DNA of 57,359 nucleotides, from contig JAVBXO010000068.1 of NCBI GenBank assembly GCA_030824535.1, forward strand, positions 1-57,359. Reading direction: 5' to 3'. Of this stretch, positions 17,034 through 26,031 are shown one piece after another (positions within the stretch are counted from its first letter, which is position 1; each line of letters begins with the position of its first letter). Position numbers and translations under genes: made by a program. This stretch comes from Azonexus sp. Its GTDB lineage: Bacteria > Pseudomonadota > Gammaproteobacteria > Burkholderiales > Rhodocyclaceae. The notes beneath the pieces are model-generated. The model saw only the letters and a program-made list of their open reading frames with translations, was not told the DNA's origin and searched no databases.

Positions 17034-18440
17034 CTAGCGCGACTTATTCTGCATGATCTGCAGGCCCTTGAGAAGATTCATGGCCTGCTGGAACTGGTAA
17101 TCACCCTTGCCGGCATATTCCAGACGCGCCGGCATTTCCTCGTCGGCTTCGTCCTTGCCCGGCTTGGCGCCAGGTTTGGCTTGCGGTTTGACTTCTGTTT
17201 TTGGCGTTTCCTTGCTGCTGTCCTTGTCGCCGTTGGCCAGATGGCGCTCCAGGTCGGCTTCGCGAACGCGCGGAGAGGCGCTGCCGTTGGCGGTTTCCTC
17301 GACAATGATGTCGGGGGTGATGCCCTTGGCCTGGATGGAACGCCCCGATGGCGTGAAGTAGCGCGAGGTGGTCAGCTTGATTGCGGCATTGCCGGGAAGC
17401 GGCAACACCGACTGGACCGAACCCTTGCCAAAGGTCTGGGTGCCGACGACGATGGCACGCTTGTGATCCTGCAGGGCGCCGGCAACGATTTCCGAGGCCG
17501 AGGCCGACCCGGCATTGACCAGCACAACCATCGGCACCTTCTTGACGTCGACCGGCAGGCTGCGCAGCGGGTCATCCTTGCTGCCATTGCTGCGCAGATA
17601 GTCGCTGGGGCGCGCGAGAAATTCCTGCTTGGCATCCTCGCTGCGGCCGTTGGTCGAGACCACCTTGACGTCTGGCGGCAGGAAGGCGGCCGAGACGCCG
17701 ATGGCGCTGTTGAGCAGGCCGCCCGGGTCGTTGCGCAGATCGAGCACGAGGCCGTTGAGGTTGCCGTCCTGGTAGAGCTTGCCAAGATGCTTGCCCAGCT
17801 CGGCGATGCTGTTTTCCTGGAACTGGGTAATCCGCACCCAGCCATAGCCCGGTTCGACGAGCTTGGACTTGACGCTCTGGACCTTGATGACTTCGCGGAC
17901 CAGCGTCACTTCGATGGGTTTGGTTTCACCCTTGCGCAGAATCGCCAGTTTGATCGGCGTCTTCGGCTTGCCGCGCATCTTTTTGACGGCTTCACTAAGC
18001 GTCAGCCCCTTGACTGGGGTGTCATCAATTTTATAAATCAGATCGCCGGTCTTGACGCCGGCGCGATACGCCGGGGTGTCCTCAATCGGGGAAATGACCT
18101 TGACCAGGCCGTCTTCCATGCCGACTTCGATACCTAGGCCGCCAAACTCGCCCTGCGTGCCGACCTGCAGATCCTTGAAGGCATCGGCGTCAAGATAGGT
18201 GGAATGGGGATCCAGGTTGGAGAGCATGCCGGAAATGGCATTGGCGATCATTTTCTTGTCGTCAACTGGCTCGACATAGCCTTGCTTGATCGCGCTGTAC
18301 ACTTCGGCGAAGGTGCGCAACTCCTCGATGGGCAGGCCGCTCGGGGCTGATTTTTCGGCGAGGGCCGGGATGTGCAGGCTGATCATGGCGCCAGCGATAA
18401 AGGCGCCGACGGTCAGGCTGATGGTCTTGGTTTTGCTCAT
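17034..18440 (-). CDS. ctpA: Carboxyl-terminal processing protease (S41 family)
   Basis: This PDZ-protease cleaves periplasmic proteins, often peptidoglycan hydrolases. The 468-residue form starts at the ATG at 18440, whose ATGA overlaps the envC stop. A signal anchor lies at residues 5-28. The PDZ domain spans about 80-165 (GEFGGLGIEVGMEDG onward). The catalytic Ser is in NAGSASASEI near 318 and the Lys in GTQTFGKGSVQ near 343. After the protease core, residues about 405-440 form a Lys/Pro/Glu linker. Coupling to the hydrolase activator gene envC suggests the pair acts together on cell-wall remodelling; that link is inferred. Confidence 0.92.
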   Translation of the reverse strand: MSKTKTISLTVGAFIAGAMISLHIPALAEKSAPSGLPIEELRTFAEVYSAIKQGYVEPVDDKKMIANAISGMLSNLDPHSTYLDADAFKDLQVGTQGEFGGLGIEVGMEDGLVKVISPIEDTPAYRAGVKTGDLIYKIDDTPVKGLTLSEAVKKMRGKPKTPIKLAILRKGETKPIEVTLVREVIKVQSVKSKLVEPGYGWVRITQFQENSIAELGKHLGKLYQDGNLNGLVLDLRNDPGGLLNSAIGVSAAFLPPDVKVVSTNGRSEDAKQEFLARPSDYLRSNGSKDDPLRSLPVDVKKVPMVVLVNAGSASASEIVAGALQDHKRAIVVGTQTFGKGSVQSVLPLPGNAAIKLTTSRYFTPSGRSIQAKGITPDIIVEETANGSASPRVREADLERHLANGDKDSSKETPKTEVKPQAKPGAKPGKDEADEEMPARLEYAGKGDYQFQQAMNLLKGLQIMQNKSR

Positions 18441-19837
18441 TTCAAACTGGCCCATTTCATCGGGTCTATCGGTTGCCCTTGGTGGCGGAGCTCAAAGTAT
18501 AAACCCGAATCCGGATTGCCCCCGCTGTTGCCTACGGTGGCCACGGTTTCGCCGCCGCGTACGGCCTGTCCGACCTGCTTGAGCAAGGATTCATTATTGC
18601 CGTAAATCGACAGGTAGGCATTGCCGTGGTCGATGATCAGCAAATTGCCAAAACCGCGCATCCAGTCCGAGAAAACCACGCGACCGCCAGCAATCGCCTT
18701 GACCTCGTTGCCGTTGCTCGCGCGGATGAAAAGTCCGCGCCAGGTGCCGCCGCCTTCACGTGGACTGCCGAAGCGGCCACTCAGATTGCCGCGTACCGGG
18801 AGTCGGAGATTGCCTTTCTGCAGCGCGAAATTGCCACTGACGGCAGTTGGCTCGTGGCGGTTTTCAGTTTCCACAGGCTTGCTGGGTGGTAGAGGCTCCA
18901 TCGGCTTGGCGGCGGGTCGAGGCTCATTCTCGCTCCGCGATACCTTTTCCTTCTGGCGGACGGCTTCTGCAGCCCGGCTGGCCTCGGTGGCGCGTGCCTG
19001 CTCGGCCGTCCGGGCTGCACTTTGCGCGGCTTGCGCTGCCTGTGCCGCCTGGCTGGCGAGTAGTGAGGAAAGGCGATTGATCAGCCGCGAAAGTCGCTGC
19101 TCGTCCTGCTGCAGATTGCCGATTTCCTTGCGCTGGTTACGGACCTTGTCGGAAATCCGGGCGTACAGCGCTTGACGTTCTTCGCGCTGCTTCTGCAGGT
19201 CATCGTGGCGCTTTTGCTGTTCGCCTTCGATCTCGGCCAGTTCGTTGCTGTGCTCCTTGGCGGCATTGGCCAGCGTTTTCTTGCGCTCGAGCGTGGCGCT
19301 GATTTCGCCCATCAGCTCGGCGCGCGTCAGGGCAATTGCCGATAAATAGTGCAAGTCGCGGGCCATCTGGTTGGGATTGCTGCCATTGAAAAGTAATTGC
19401 AGCGAATCTGGGTTGCCGCGTAAATACTGTTTGTAGAGCAGTTTTTCCAGCTGCGCCTGTTGTTGGGCCTGTGTTGTCGCCAGCTCACGCTGTTGCTGTT
19501 GCAGGCTGCCGAGTTGCTTGCGCAATTGCCCGCGTTGCCCGGACAGTTCGTGGAGTTCGCGTTGCAGACGGGAAATTTCGCGTTCGGAGGCGCGCAGCCG
19601 GTCTGCGGCATCGGCCTGATTGCCTTCGCTGGCGCTCAGTTCCTTGCGCAAGCTATCGATGCGGCTGCGTAATTCGCCCAGATCGGCCTGCTTTTCGCTG
19701 ATTTCCGGGGTGTTGACCGCAGCAGCGCCGGCGAGGGGGCAAAACAAAGCGGCAGCCAACAGGGCTGCCGCCGGGATGTGCGCTGAATATTTTGGCGATT
19801 TGCCGTCGAGCCTTGATTTTGCGAGATTCATCGCCAT
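18437..19837 (-). CDS. envC: Murein hydrolase activator EnvC (M23/LytM family, degenerate)
   Basis: EnvC activates septal amidases in the periplasm during division. The 466-residue protein has a signal peptide (ALLAAALFCPLAGAAA), then a long coiled coil from about 45 to 255, an Ala/Glu/Lys linker, and a LytM domain from about 350. The zinc-ligand positions are replaced (GLFIRASNG where HxxxD is expected), so it should activate and not cut. Two start ATGs exist at 19837 and 19831, neither with a clear ribosome site; the first was used. The gene is divergent from the arsR-like gene and is coupled to ctpA by an ATGA overlap. Confidence 0.9.
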   Translation of the reverse strand: MAMNLAKSRLDGKSPKYSAHIPAAALLAAALFCPLAGAAAVNTPEISEKQADLGELRSRIDSLRKELSASEGNQADAADRLRASEREISRLQRELHELSGQRGQLRKQLGSLQQQQRELATTQAQQQAQLEKLLYKQYLRGNPDSLQLLFNGSNPNQMARDLHYLSAIALTRAELMGEISATLERKKTLANAAKEHSNELAEIEGEQQKRHDDLQKQREERQALYARISDKVRNQRKEIGNLQQDEQRLSRLINRLSSLLASQAAQAAQAAQSAARTAEQARATEASRAAEAVRQKEKVSRSENEPRPAAKPMEPLPPSKPVETENRHEPTAVSGNFALQKGNLRLPVRGNLSGRFGSPREGGGTWRGLFIRASNGNEVKAIAGGRVVFSDWMRGFGNLLIIDHGNAYLSIYGNNESLLKQVGQAVRGGETVATVGNSGGNPDSGLYFELRHQGQPIDPMKWASLK

Positions 19838-19847
19838 TTGATTTCGG

Positions 19848-19878
19848 TTGAGCGAAATGCAAATCGCTATTTTATAAT
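19848..19878 (+). promoter_or_regulatory. Putative promoter of the arsR-rhodanese-grxC operon
   Basis: A perfect TATAAT lies at 19873-19878, 31 bases before the TTG start of the ArsR gene. A TTGAGC at 19848-19853 would be the -35 box, with a long 19-base spacer. The element is in the divergent envC/arsR spacer. Confidence 0.5.
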
Positions 19879-19908
19879 GCCCCATTCTTCCGGAACGAGG
19901 TTTTAATC

Positions 19909-20229
19909 TTGGAAACGCCTTCCTTTAATTTGATCGACAAGCAAGAGCACATCGAAATGGCGGCTCGGGCGCTGAAAGCGATTGCGCACCCCCTGCGGCT
20001 GAAGATTCTCTGCGTACTCGGCGATCAGGAAGCCTGCGTACAGGAAATCGTCGAAGCCGTTGGCACTTCGCAAAGCAATATTTCCCAGCACCTGGCCATT
20101 CTTCGCGAAAAAGGCGTGCTGCTGACGCGCAAGGACGCCAACCGGGTTTATTACCGGGTCGGCGATCAGCGCACCCTGCAACTAGTGGTTATGATGCGCG
20201 GTATTTTCTGCGGCGTAGAGGAGGCTTAA
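19909..20229 (+). CDS. ArsR-family transcriptional regulator, possible persulfide/thiol sensor
   Basis: This 106-residue winged-helix repressor starts at TTG with ACGAGG eight bases upstream. The recognition helix is in VGTSQSNISQHLAILREKG (about 51-69), followed by the wing DANRVYYRVGD. Cysteines occur at 35, 43 and 101. Members of the BigR/SqrR branch sense persulfides through a Cys pair in roughly these positions and control rhodanese-like genes, and a rhodanese gene follows 3 bases downstream here. The metal-binding CxC of arsenic sensors is absent. Sulfur sensing is therefore a reasonable inference but not proven. Confidence 0.82.
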   Translation: METPSFNLIDKQEHIEMAARALKAIAHPLRLKILCVLGDQEACVQEIVEAVGTSQSNISQHLAILREKGVLLTRKDANRVYYRVGDQRTLQLVVMMRGIFCGVEEA

Positions 20230-20232
20230 GCA

Positions 20233-20655
20233 ATGCCGATGGATTTCATCAACCAGAATATCCTGCTGATTTCGATCATCGTCGTCAGCGGCATGGGCCT
20301 GCTCTGGCCGCTGTTCATGCGCCCGGTGGGCAATGGCGTCAATCCTGGCGAGGCAACCTTGTTGATCAATCGCGAAGATGCGCTGGTGCTCGACGTGCGT
20401 GAGATGGACGAGTTTGCTTCCGGGCATCTGCCAGATGCGAAGAGCATGCCGCTCAGCAAGCTGGCCGACCGTCTGGGCGAGCTCGATAAATACAAGGACA
20501 AGCCGCTGATCGTCTGCTGTGCCTCCGGTATGCGTTCGGGCAAGGCCTGCGGGGAACTCAAAAAAGCCGGATTTTCCCGACTGTTTAACCTGAGCGGCGG
20601 GATTGACGCCTGGGTTGGCGCCGGTTATCCAATCAAGAAGGGAACCCGCAAATGA
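20233..20655 (+). CDS. Membrane-anchored rhodanese-like sulfurtransferase
   Basis: The 140-residue protein has one N-terminal membrane segment (residues about 9-27) and a single rhodanese domain (about 40-135). The active Cys is in IVCCASGMRSG near residue 97, and LDVREMDEFASGHLP is the classic second motif. It probably carries sulfane sulfur on the cytoplasmic face of the membrane. It lies 3 bases after the ArsR regulator and overlaps grxC by ATGA, so sulfur handling and thiol reduction are expressed together. A YibN-type role is the nearest known parallel. Confidence 0.88.
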   Translation: MPMDFINQNILLISIIVVSGMGLLWPLFMRPVGNGVNPGEATLLINREDALVLDVREMDEFASGHLPDAKSMPLSKLADRLGELDKYKDKPLIVCCASGMRSGKACGELKKAGFSRLFNLSGGIDAWVGAGYPIKKGTRK

Positions 20656-20918
20656 GCGCGCATGTGCTGATGTATACCACCGCCGTTTGTCCGTACTGCA
20701 TTCGGGCCAAGCAACTGCTGGCGGCCCGTGGCGTGACCGAGATCGAAGAAGTGCGGGTTGATCTTGATCCCGAGCGGCGCGATGAAATGCTGCAGAAAAC
20801 CAATCGGCGTACTGTGCCGCAGATTTATATCGGCGAAACCCACGTGGGCGGCTGCGATGATCTGATGGCGCTGGATGCCGCCGGCGAATTGAAGCCCCTG
20901 CTGGCTGCCGGCAACTAA
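20652..20918 (+). CDS. grxC: Glutaredoxin 3
   Basis: GrxC reduces disulfides and glutathione mixed disulfides in the cytoplasm. The 88-residue protein has the dithiol active site CPYC near residue 14, the cis-Pro motif TVPQIYIG near 54 and the GGCDDL glutathione-binding loop near 67. The ATG overlaps the rhodanese stop (ATGA). The grxC-secB order is conserved in proteobacteria. It may regenerate the rhodanese or the Cys residues of the neighbouring regulator; that is inference. Confidence 0.94.
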   Translation: MSAHVLMYTTAVCPYCIRAKQLLAARGVTEIEEVRVDLDPERRDEMLQKTNRRTVPQIYIGETHVGGCDDLMALDAAGELKPLLAAGN

Positions 20919-20944
20919 ACAGAATACTCACCTGAAAGCAAATC

Positions 20945-21406
20945 ATGGAACAAAACGAACAACCCGTCTTCGGTATCGAAAAACTGTACGTCAAGGATCT
21001 GTCGGTCGAAGTGCCGAATGCGCCGGAAATTTACCTGGAGCGCGAACAGCCGGAAATTGAAATCCAGCTCGGGACTTCCGGTCGTAACATCGACGAAGGC
21101 ATCTTCGAAGTAGTACTGACCGTGACGGTCACCGCCAAGCTGGGCGAAAAGACGGTTTTCCTGGTTGAAGCTGGTCAGGCCGGTATTTTCCGCATGATGA
21201 ACATTCCTGCTGAACAGATCGAGCCGCTGATCGCCGTGGCTTGCCCGAACGTGCTCTTCCCGTATGCCCGCGAAGTGGTTTCCGATGCGATCGGTCGCGC
21301 CGGCTTCCAGCCCATCGTGCTGCAACCGGTCAACTTCGAAGCCATGTACATGCAGCGTATGCAGGAGCAACAGCAGTCCGCTCCGGCCGACGCGTCGATT
21401 CAGTAA
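20945..21406 (+). CDS. secB: Protein-export chaperone SecB
   Basis: SecB is a tetrameric cytoplasmic chaperone that keeps precursors unfolded and hands them to SecA. The 153-residue protein shows the family strands FGIEKLYVKDLSVEVPNAP near residue 9, VVLTVTVTAKLGEKTVFLVE near 57 interrupted by charged residues, and the CPNVLFPYAREVVSDA helix near 100. It follows grxC by 26 bases with only a weak GAAAG ribosome site. No frame disruption is seen. Identity is firm. Confidence 0.96.
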   Translation: MEQNEQPVFGIEKLYVKDLSVEVPNAPEIYLEREQPEIEIQLGTSGRNIDEGIFEVVLTVTVTAKLGEKTVFLVEAGQAGIFRMMNIPAEQIEPLIAVACPNVLFPYAREVVSDAIGRAGFQPIVLQPVNFEAMYMQRMQEQQQSAPADASIQ

Positions 21407-21411
21407 TTTTC

Positions 21412-21852
21412 ATGTGCCGCCGCCTCCTCGCTGCGTTTTCCCTGGCCCTGCTGGCTGTGCCGGCAGCAGCGCTTGATTACCGCTCGGTCGCGGTGCCGGC
21501 GGCGATTCTTTACGACGCGCCGTCGCAGGCGGGCAAGAAGCTGTACCTGATGCGCGAACTGACGCCGGTTGAAGTTGTGGTGCGCGTCGGTCCGTGGACC
21601 AAGGTGCGCGATCTTGAGGGAACGCTGGCCTGGATCGAGGGGCGTAATCTGGCTGAACGACGGACATTGGTGGTTTCAGCTACCAGCGCCGAGATCCGCC
21701 AGTCGGCCAATGCCAGCGCCAGTGTGCTGGCCGAGCTGGCCAAGGGCGTTGCCGTTGACTATCTCGAGCCCGGCGAGCCTGGCTGGGTCAAGGTGCGCCA
21801 TCGCGATGGCGTGACCGGCTACGTTCGCACCATACAAGTCTGGGGTTTATGA
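21412..21852 (+). CDS. Periplasmic protein with two bacterial SH3 domains
   Basis: The 146-residue product begins with a signal peptide (MCRRLLAAFSLALLAVPAAA) cut near residue 21. Two SH3-like barrels follow: one around 28-80 ending in GTLAWIEG, the other around 85-145 ending in GVTGYVRT. Such tandem domains typically bind peptidoglycan or peptide stems. The gene starts 5 bases after secB and overlaps gpsA by ATGA, so it belongs to the same transcript. No catalytic domain is present. The ligand is unknown. Confidence 0.85.
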   Translation: MCRRLLAAFSLALLAVPAAALDYRSVAVPAAILYDAPSQAGKKLYLMRELTPVEVVVRVGPWTKVRDLEGTLAWIEGRNLAERRTLVVSATSAEIRQSANASASVLAELAKGVAVDYLEPGEPGWVKVRHRDGVTGYVRTIQVWGL

Positions 21853-22838
21853 AAATCACGCTGCTTGGCGCCGGGGCCTGGGGAACCGCCCTGGCGATTG
21901 CCTTTGCCGGCAAGCATCAGGTGACCTTGTGGTCGCGTGAAGCTGATGTTGCGGTCGACCTGCTGGTGACTCGCGAAAATCATCGTTTCTTTCCTGGCTA
22001 TCGCTTGCCGGAATCGGTTGAGGTTTCAACGGATTTTGCGGCGGCGGTTACTGCTGCTGATTGGTTGATCGTTGCCACGCCGATTGCCGGCCTGCGGCCG
22101 ACGGTCGAACGTCTGCAAGCCCTGGGCCTGCAGCGCCCGGTCTTGTGGGTCTGCAAGGGCTTTGAGGCCGGTAGCGGCAAGCTGGCGCATCAGGTGGTCG
22201 CCGAGGTACTGGGGCAGGGGGCGATTTATGGCGCCTTGTCCGGTCCAAGTTTTGCGGAGGAAGTTGCTGCTGGGCAGCCGACGGCGGTGGCGCTGGCGGC
22301 CAATGATCCGGCTTTTGCCCGCGAAGCGGCGCGGCAACTGCATACCTCCCGCCTGCGGATTTACGCCAATGACGATCTGGTTGGCGTTGAAGTCGGTGGG
22401 GCGGTCAAGAATGTGCTGGCGATTGCCAGTGGTACTTGCGATGGTCTGGGGCTGGGCCTCAACTCGCGGGCGGCGTTGATGACCCGTGGCCTGGCGGAAA
22501 TTGCCCGGCTTGGCGTGGCGCTGGGTGCACAACGGGAAACCTTCCTCGGCCTGGCCGGGATGGGTGATCTGATCCTGACCTGTACCGGCGACTTGTCACG
22601 CAATCGGCGCGTTGGTCTGGCGCTGGCGGAAAACAAATCCCTGCCGCAGATTCTGGAAGAACTCGGCCATGTTGCCGAGGGTGTTTACACCGCCCGCGAA
22701 GTTGACCGGCTGGCTCGTCAATACGGTGTCGACATGCCGATCAGCGCTGCCGTGGCGGCCGTGCTCGATGGGCGTCTGACGGCGGCTCAGGCGGTTGAGC
22801 AACTGATGGCCCGCGATCCCAAGGAAGAGCTGGCCTGA
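21849..22838 (+). CDS. gpsA: Glycerol-3-phosphate dehydrogenase (NAD(P)+)
   Basis: GpsA reduces dihydroxyacetone phosphate to sn-glycerol 3-phosphate for phospholipid synthesis. The 329-residue length is normal. It opens with the dinucleotide-binding loop LLGAGAWGTALA near residue 4. The substrate domain contains GPSFAEEVA near 133, VGGAVKNVLAIASG with the catalytic Lys near 185, and GLAGMGDLILTC near 235. It is the last gene of the arsR-to-gpsA run and ends 17 bases before the convergent trmL stop. The grouping secB-gpsA recurs in many proteobacteria. Confidence 0.96.
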   Translation: MKITLLGAGAWGTALAIAFAGKHQVTLWSREADVAVDLLVTRENHRFFPGYRLPESVEVSTDFAAAVTAADWLIVATPIAGLRPTVERLQALGLQRPVLWVCKGFEAGSGKLAHQVVAEVLGQGAIYGALSGPSFAEEVAAGQPTAVALAANDPAFAREAARQLHTSRLRIYANDDLVGVEVGGAVKNVLAIASGTCDGLGLGLNSRAALMTRGLAEIARLGVALGAQRETFLGLAGMGDLILTCTGDLSRNRRVGLALAENKSLPQILEELGHVAEGVYTAREVDRLARQYGVDMPISAAVAAVLDGRLTAAQAVEQLMARDPKEELA

Positions 22839-22855
22839 TTCGGGGAGGGCAGCGT

Positions 22856-23320
22856 TCAGGCGCTGCCGTCGAAGCCGTTTTGCCGCCAGGCCTCGAAGAT
22901 GGTCACGGCGGCGGCATTCGACAGGTTCAGGCTGCGCTGATCGGCACGCATGGGTAGGCGCAGGCGGCGCTCGCTGGCGAATTCAGCCATGATTTCCGGC
23001 GGCAGGCCGCTGGTTTCCCGGCCAAAAACAAATACATCATCGGCTTGTAACTGAATCTGGAAGGGGCTGACCTGGCCCTTGGTCGTCATCGCAAACAGGC
23101 GGCGATTGCCGAACGCCGCTTTGCAACTGGCCCAGTCCGGATGGCGGACGACACGGGCGTATTCGTGATAATCGAGTCCGGCGCGGCGCAGGCCCTTGTC
23201 GTCGATGGTGAAACCCAGCGGTTCAACCAGATGCAGTTCGGCGCCGGTATTGGCGCACATGCGGATGATGTTGCCGGTGTTGGGCGGGATTTCAGGTTGA
23301 AACAGGACGACAGCGAGCAT
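22856..23320 (-). CDS. trmL: tRNA (cytidine/uridine-2'-O-)-methyltransferase TrmL
   Basis: TrmL methylates the ribose of the wobble base in some leucine tRNAs. The 154-residue SPOUT protein starts with LAVVLFQPEIPPNTGNIIR, has VFGRETSGLPPE near residue 100 in the knot region and ends with RSLNLSNAAAVTIFEAW, the SAM-binding knot. The ATG at 23320 matches the family start; a longer in-frame extension runs into the spacer and is rejected. It lies 52 bases from comF on the same strand and may be co-transcribed with it. Confidence 0.93.
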   Translation of the reverse strand: MLAVVLFQPEIPPNTGNIIRMCANTGAELHLVEPLGFTIDDKGLRRAGLDYHEYARVVRHPDWASCKAAFGNRRLFAMTTKGQVSPFQIQLQADDVFVFGRETSGLPPEIMAEFASERRLRLPMRADQRSLNLSNAAAVTIFEAWRQNGFDGSA

Positions 23321-23372
23321 GGGGCAGTGGCTTTGGCAAAAAGCGCGATTATCGGCTGCTTTGCCCGGCTTG

Positions 23373-24098
23373 TTAATGCCTGAAGGCGCGGGCCACGACC
23401 ATGACCTCGACTTGCCGCGCGCCATGGAGCTTGAGCACACGGGCACATTCGTTGGCTGTGGCACCGGTGGTCAGCACGTCGTCGATCAACAAAATCCGCT
23501 GGCCACTGAGATCGCCAAGGCATTCGAAAGCCCCGCGCACATTGGCCAGCCGCTCTTTCGGGGCCAATTCGGCTTGCGGATGGGTGGCGCGGTTGCGAAT
23601 CAGGATTCTGCGGTCAACGGGTAATTTGAGGCATTTTCCAAGTGTCGCGGCGATTTCCCCGGACTGGTTGAAACCGCGCTGACAGAGGCGCTCTGGATGC
23701 AAGGGCAGGGGAATGATCAGGTCGCTGGCCGACGGCTGCAAGTGTGTTGCGAGTTGCTCGCCGAACCAGGGGGCGAGGAGCAGCTGGTGACCGTATTTCA
23801 GCGCCTGGATCAGGCGGTCGGCGGGGAAGTCGTAAGGGAAGAGGGCGTGACAGCGGTCGAAATGCGGCGGCCGATGCAGGCAGGCGCCGCAGTATTCGCC
23901 GTGGGTGGTGACGATGCTGCATTGCGGACAGCGCGCCGCCGGCATCAGCGGCAGGTCGCCGATGCAGCCCTGGCATAGCGGCGCATTGCTCAGCGCGTCG
24001 GCGCCGCAGAGCAGACAACTGCCGGGCGGCAGGAGGTGCTGGATGAGCTTTGTCAGCGTTGCTGGAGAATGCTGGAAAGGGTAGGGTAAAATTGACAT
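23373..24098 (-). CDS. comF: ComF-family phosphoribosyltransferase-like protein
   Basis: ComF proteins take part in natural DNA uptake, on the cytoplasmic side. From the ATG at 24098 the protein has 241 residues. It has an N-terminal zinc-finger region with CLLC, CQGC, CPQC and CGAC pairs (about 28-75) and a C-terminal phosphoribosyltransferase fold with [17 protein letters not shown] near 205. A longer start at 24146 lies close to the divergent bioB region and lacks homology. With the pilBCD genes at 37-40 kb it suggests type IV pilus-based competence, though many non-competent species keep comF. Confidence 0.9.
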   Translation of the reverse strand: MSILPYPFQHSPATLTKLIQHLLPPGSCLLCGADALSNAPLCQGCIGDLPLMPAARCPQCSIVTTHGEYCGACLHRPPHFDRCHALFPYDFPADRLIQALKYGHQLLLAPWFGEQLATHLQPSASDLIIPLPLHPERLCQRGFNQSGEIAATLGKCLKLPVDRRILIRNRATHPQAELAPKERLANVRGAFECLGDLSGQRILLIDDVLTTGATANECARVLKLHGARQVEVMVVARAFRH

Positions 24099-24178
24099 CC
24101 GCCGCAGCGTCTTTGATAATTCATAATTACCGAATTGCTTCGGCACTGATTTTTAACGTATTTTCTCCAAGGTTACTC

Positions 24179-25162
24179 ATGCAAGCAAGCTCCCTCGCCG
24201 CCGTTTGTTCAACGCAGCAGAATGCTCCCTGTTCCCCGTGGACCGTTGAGCAGGTTCTGGCGCTTTACGAGATGCCGTTGATGGATCTGATCTGGCGCGC
24301 TCAAGGCGTGCATCGCCAGCATTTCGATCCGAACGCGATCCAGCGCTCGGCGCTGCTGTCGGTCAAGACCGGCGGTTGTTCCGAGGACTGCAGCTATTGC
24401 TCGCAATCGGCGCGCTACGACACCGACACCGAACGTGAGCGCCTGATGCCGATTGGCGATGTCGTCGCTGCAGCGCAGGCCGCCAAGGACAAGGGCGCTT
24501 CGCGCTTCTGCATGGGTGCCGCCTGGCGTGGCCCGAAGGATAACGACCTCGACAAGGTGCTGGAGATGGTGCGCGAGGTCAAGGCGCTGGGCATGCAGAC
24601 CTGCGTGACCCTGGGCATGCTCAAGGAGGGTCAGGCCGACAAGCTCAAGGACGCCGGCCTCGACTACTACAACCACAATCTCGACACCGACAAGGAGTTC
24701 TACGGTCAGGTGATCAAGAGCCATACCCACGATGACCGCCTTGACACGCTTGAGCAGGTGCGTGATGCCGGGATCAATGTCTGCTCCGGCGGCATCATTG
24801 GCATGGGCGAGTCGCGCAAAAATCGCGCTGGACTGATCGTTCAGCTGGCCAATTTGCCGAAGCCGCCGGAATCCGTGCCGATCAACAACCTGGTGCCGAT
24901 TCCGGGGACGCCAATGGCCGAAAGCTCGCGTCTCGATCCGTTCGAGTTCGTGCGCACCATCGCTGCCGCCCGCATCACCATGCCGACTTCCTGGGTGCGC
25001 CTGTCGGCCGGTCGCCAGGAAATGAACGACGAGCTGCAAGCCCTGTGCTTCCTCGCTGGCGCCAATTCGATGTTCTACGGTGAACGCCTGCTGACGACCG
25101 GAAATCCGGATATCGACCGCGATGACCAACTGTTCGCCCGTCTTGGTCTGAAAGCGGTTTGA
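24179..25162 (+). CDS. bioB: Biotin synthase
   Basis: BioB inserts sulfur into dethiobiotin using a radical-SAM cluster and an auxiliary [2Fe-2S] cluster. The ATG at 24179 with AAGG six bases upstream gives 327 residues. The radical-SAM Cys triad is in [16 protein letters not shown] near residue 60, and later Cys residues in FCMGAAWRG and TCVTLGML fit the auxiliary cluster. Further upstream codons cover the comF/bioB spacer and are rejected. No BirA operator is visible. bioC follows with overlapping stop and start; bioF, bioD and bioA are not in the window. Confidence 0.96.
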   Translation: MQASSLAAVCSTQQNAPCSPWTVEQVLALYEMPLMDLIWRAQGVHRQHFDPNAIQRSALLSVKTGGCSEDCSYCSQSARYDTDTERERLMPIGDVVAAAQAAKDKGASRFCMGAAWRGPKDNDLDKVLEMVREVKALGMQTCVTLGMLKEGQADKLKDAGLDYYNHNLDTDKEFYGQVIKSHTHDDRLDTLEQVRDAGINVCSGGIIGMGESRKNRAGLIVQLANLPKPPESVPINNLVPIPGTPMAESSRLDPFEFVRTIAAARITMPTSWVRLSAGRQEMNDELQALCFLAGANSMFYGERLLTTGNPDIDRDDQLFARLGLKAV

Positions 25163-26031
25163 GCGCAGCTTTCGTCGACCACCGCCAGGTCGCCCGGCGT
25201 TTTTCGCGGGTGGCCGGCACTTATGATCAGGCCGATTTCCTGGTTCGTGAGGTTGATCAGCGGATGCAGGAGCGGCTTGATTACGTTCGCCTGGCGCCGG
25301 GCTATATCCTCGATCTCGGCTGCAGTCGCGGCGCCAGCTTTGCGGCGCTGCAGGAACGCTATCCCGAGGCCGGCATCCTCGGCCTGGATATCTCGCCAGC
25401 GATGCTCAGCGCCGGGCGTAGCGCTCGCCCGGCCTGGCAACGCCTGCTGGGTATGGGGCGTAGCGATCCTTTGCGGCTGGTGGCCGATGCGAGCAATTTG
25501 CCCCTGAAATCGGCGTCGACCGCATTAGTCTGGTCAAATCTGTTACTGCACTGGCTGGATAATCCGATTCCGGCGCTGGCCGAAGCGCATCGCGTGCTCG
25601 AAGTCGGCGGCCTGTTGATGTTTTCGACGCTCGGCCCGGATTCCTTGCGCGAGCTGCGCCAGGCTTTCGGCGACAGCGATGCCCACACCCAGCGCTTTGC
25701 CGACATGCACGATCTCGGCGACATGCTGGTCGGTTGCGGTTTCTCCGACCCGGTGATGGACATGGAAGTCATCACCCTGACCTACGATGATTTTGACGCC
25801 ATGCTCGGCGAGCTGCGCGCCGCCGGCTCGTCCTGTGCCATGCGCGACCGCCGGCGTGGGCTGATGGGCCGCCAGCGCTGGCAGCAGGTGCGCGATGCCT
25901 ACGAGGCCTTGCGCCGTGATGGCAAGCTGCCGGCGACCTTTGAAGTGGTCTATGGCCATGCCTGGAAAGCCGCGCCGAAGCAGACGCCCGATGGCCGGGC
26001 GATCATCCGCTTCGACAAGTTCAAAAAATAG
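25159..26031 (+). CDS. bioC: Malonyl-ACP O-methyltransferase BioC
   Basis: BioC methylates malonyl-ACP to disguise it as a fatty-acid primer at the start of biotin synthesis. The 290-residue SAM methyltransferase starts at TTG overlapping the bioB TGA, so translation is coupled. Motif I is [14 protein letters not shown] near residue 51, and [18 protein letters not shown] at the N-terminus is typical of BioC. The [17 protein letters not shown] stretch near 153 is also characteristic. It ends directly against the msrQ stop on the opposite strand with no spacer. Confidence 0.88.
   Translation: MSAAFVDHRQVARRFSRVAGTYDQADFLVREVDQRMQERLDYVRLAPGYILDLGCSRGASFAALQERYPEAGILGLDISPAMLSAGRSARPAWQRLLGMGRSDPLRLVADASNLPLKSASTALVWSNLLLHWLDNPIPALAEAHRVLEVGGLLMFSTLGPDSLRELRQAFGDSDAHTQRFADMHDLGDMLVGCGFSDPVMDMEVITLTYDDFDAMLGELRAAGSSCAMRDRRRGLMGRQRWQQVRDAYEALRRDGKLPATFEVVYGHAWKAAPKQTPDGRAIIRFDKFKK

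Noticed and set aside
24099-24178. BirA operator or riboswitch upstream of bioB
   Set aside because: No TTGTAAACC-type inverted pair or known riboswitch core is present in the 80-base spacer.
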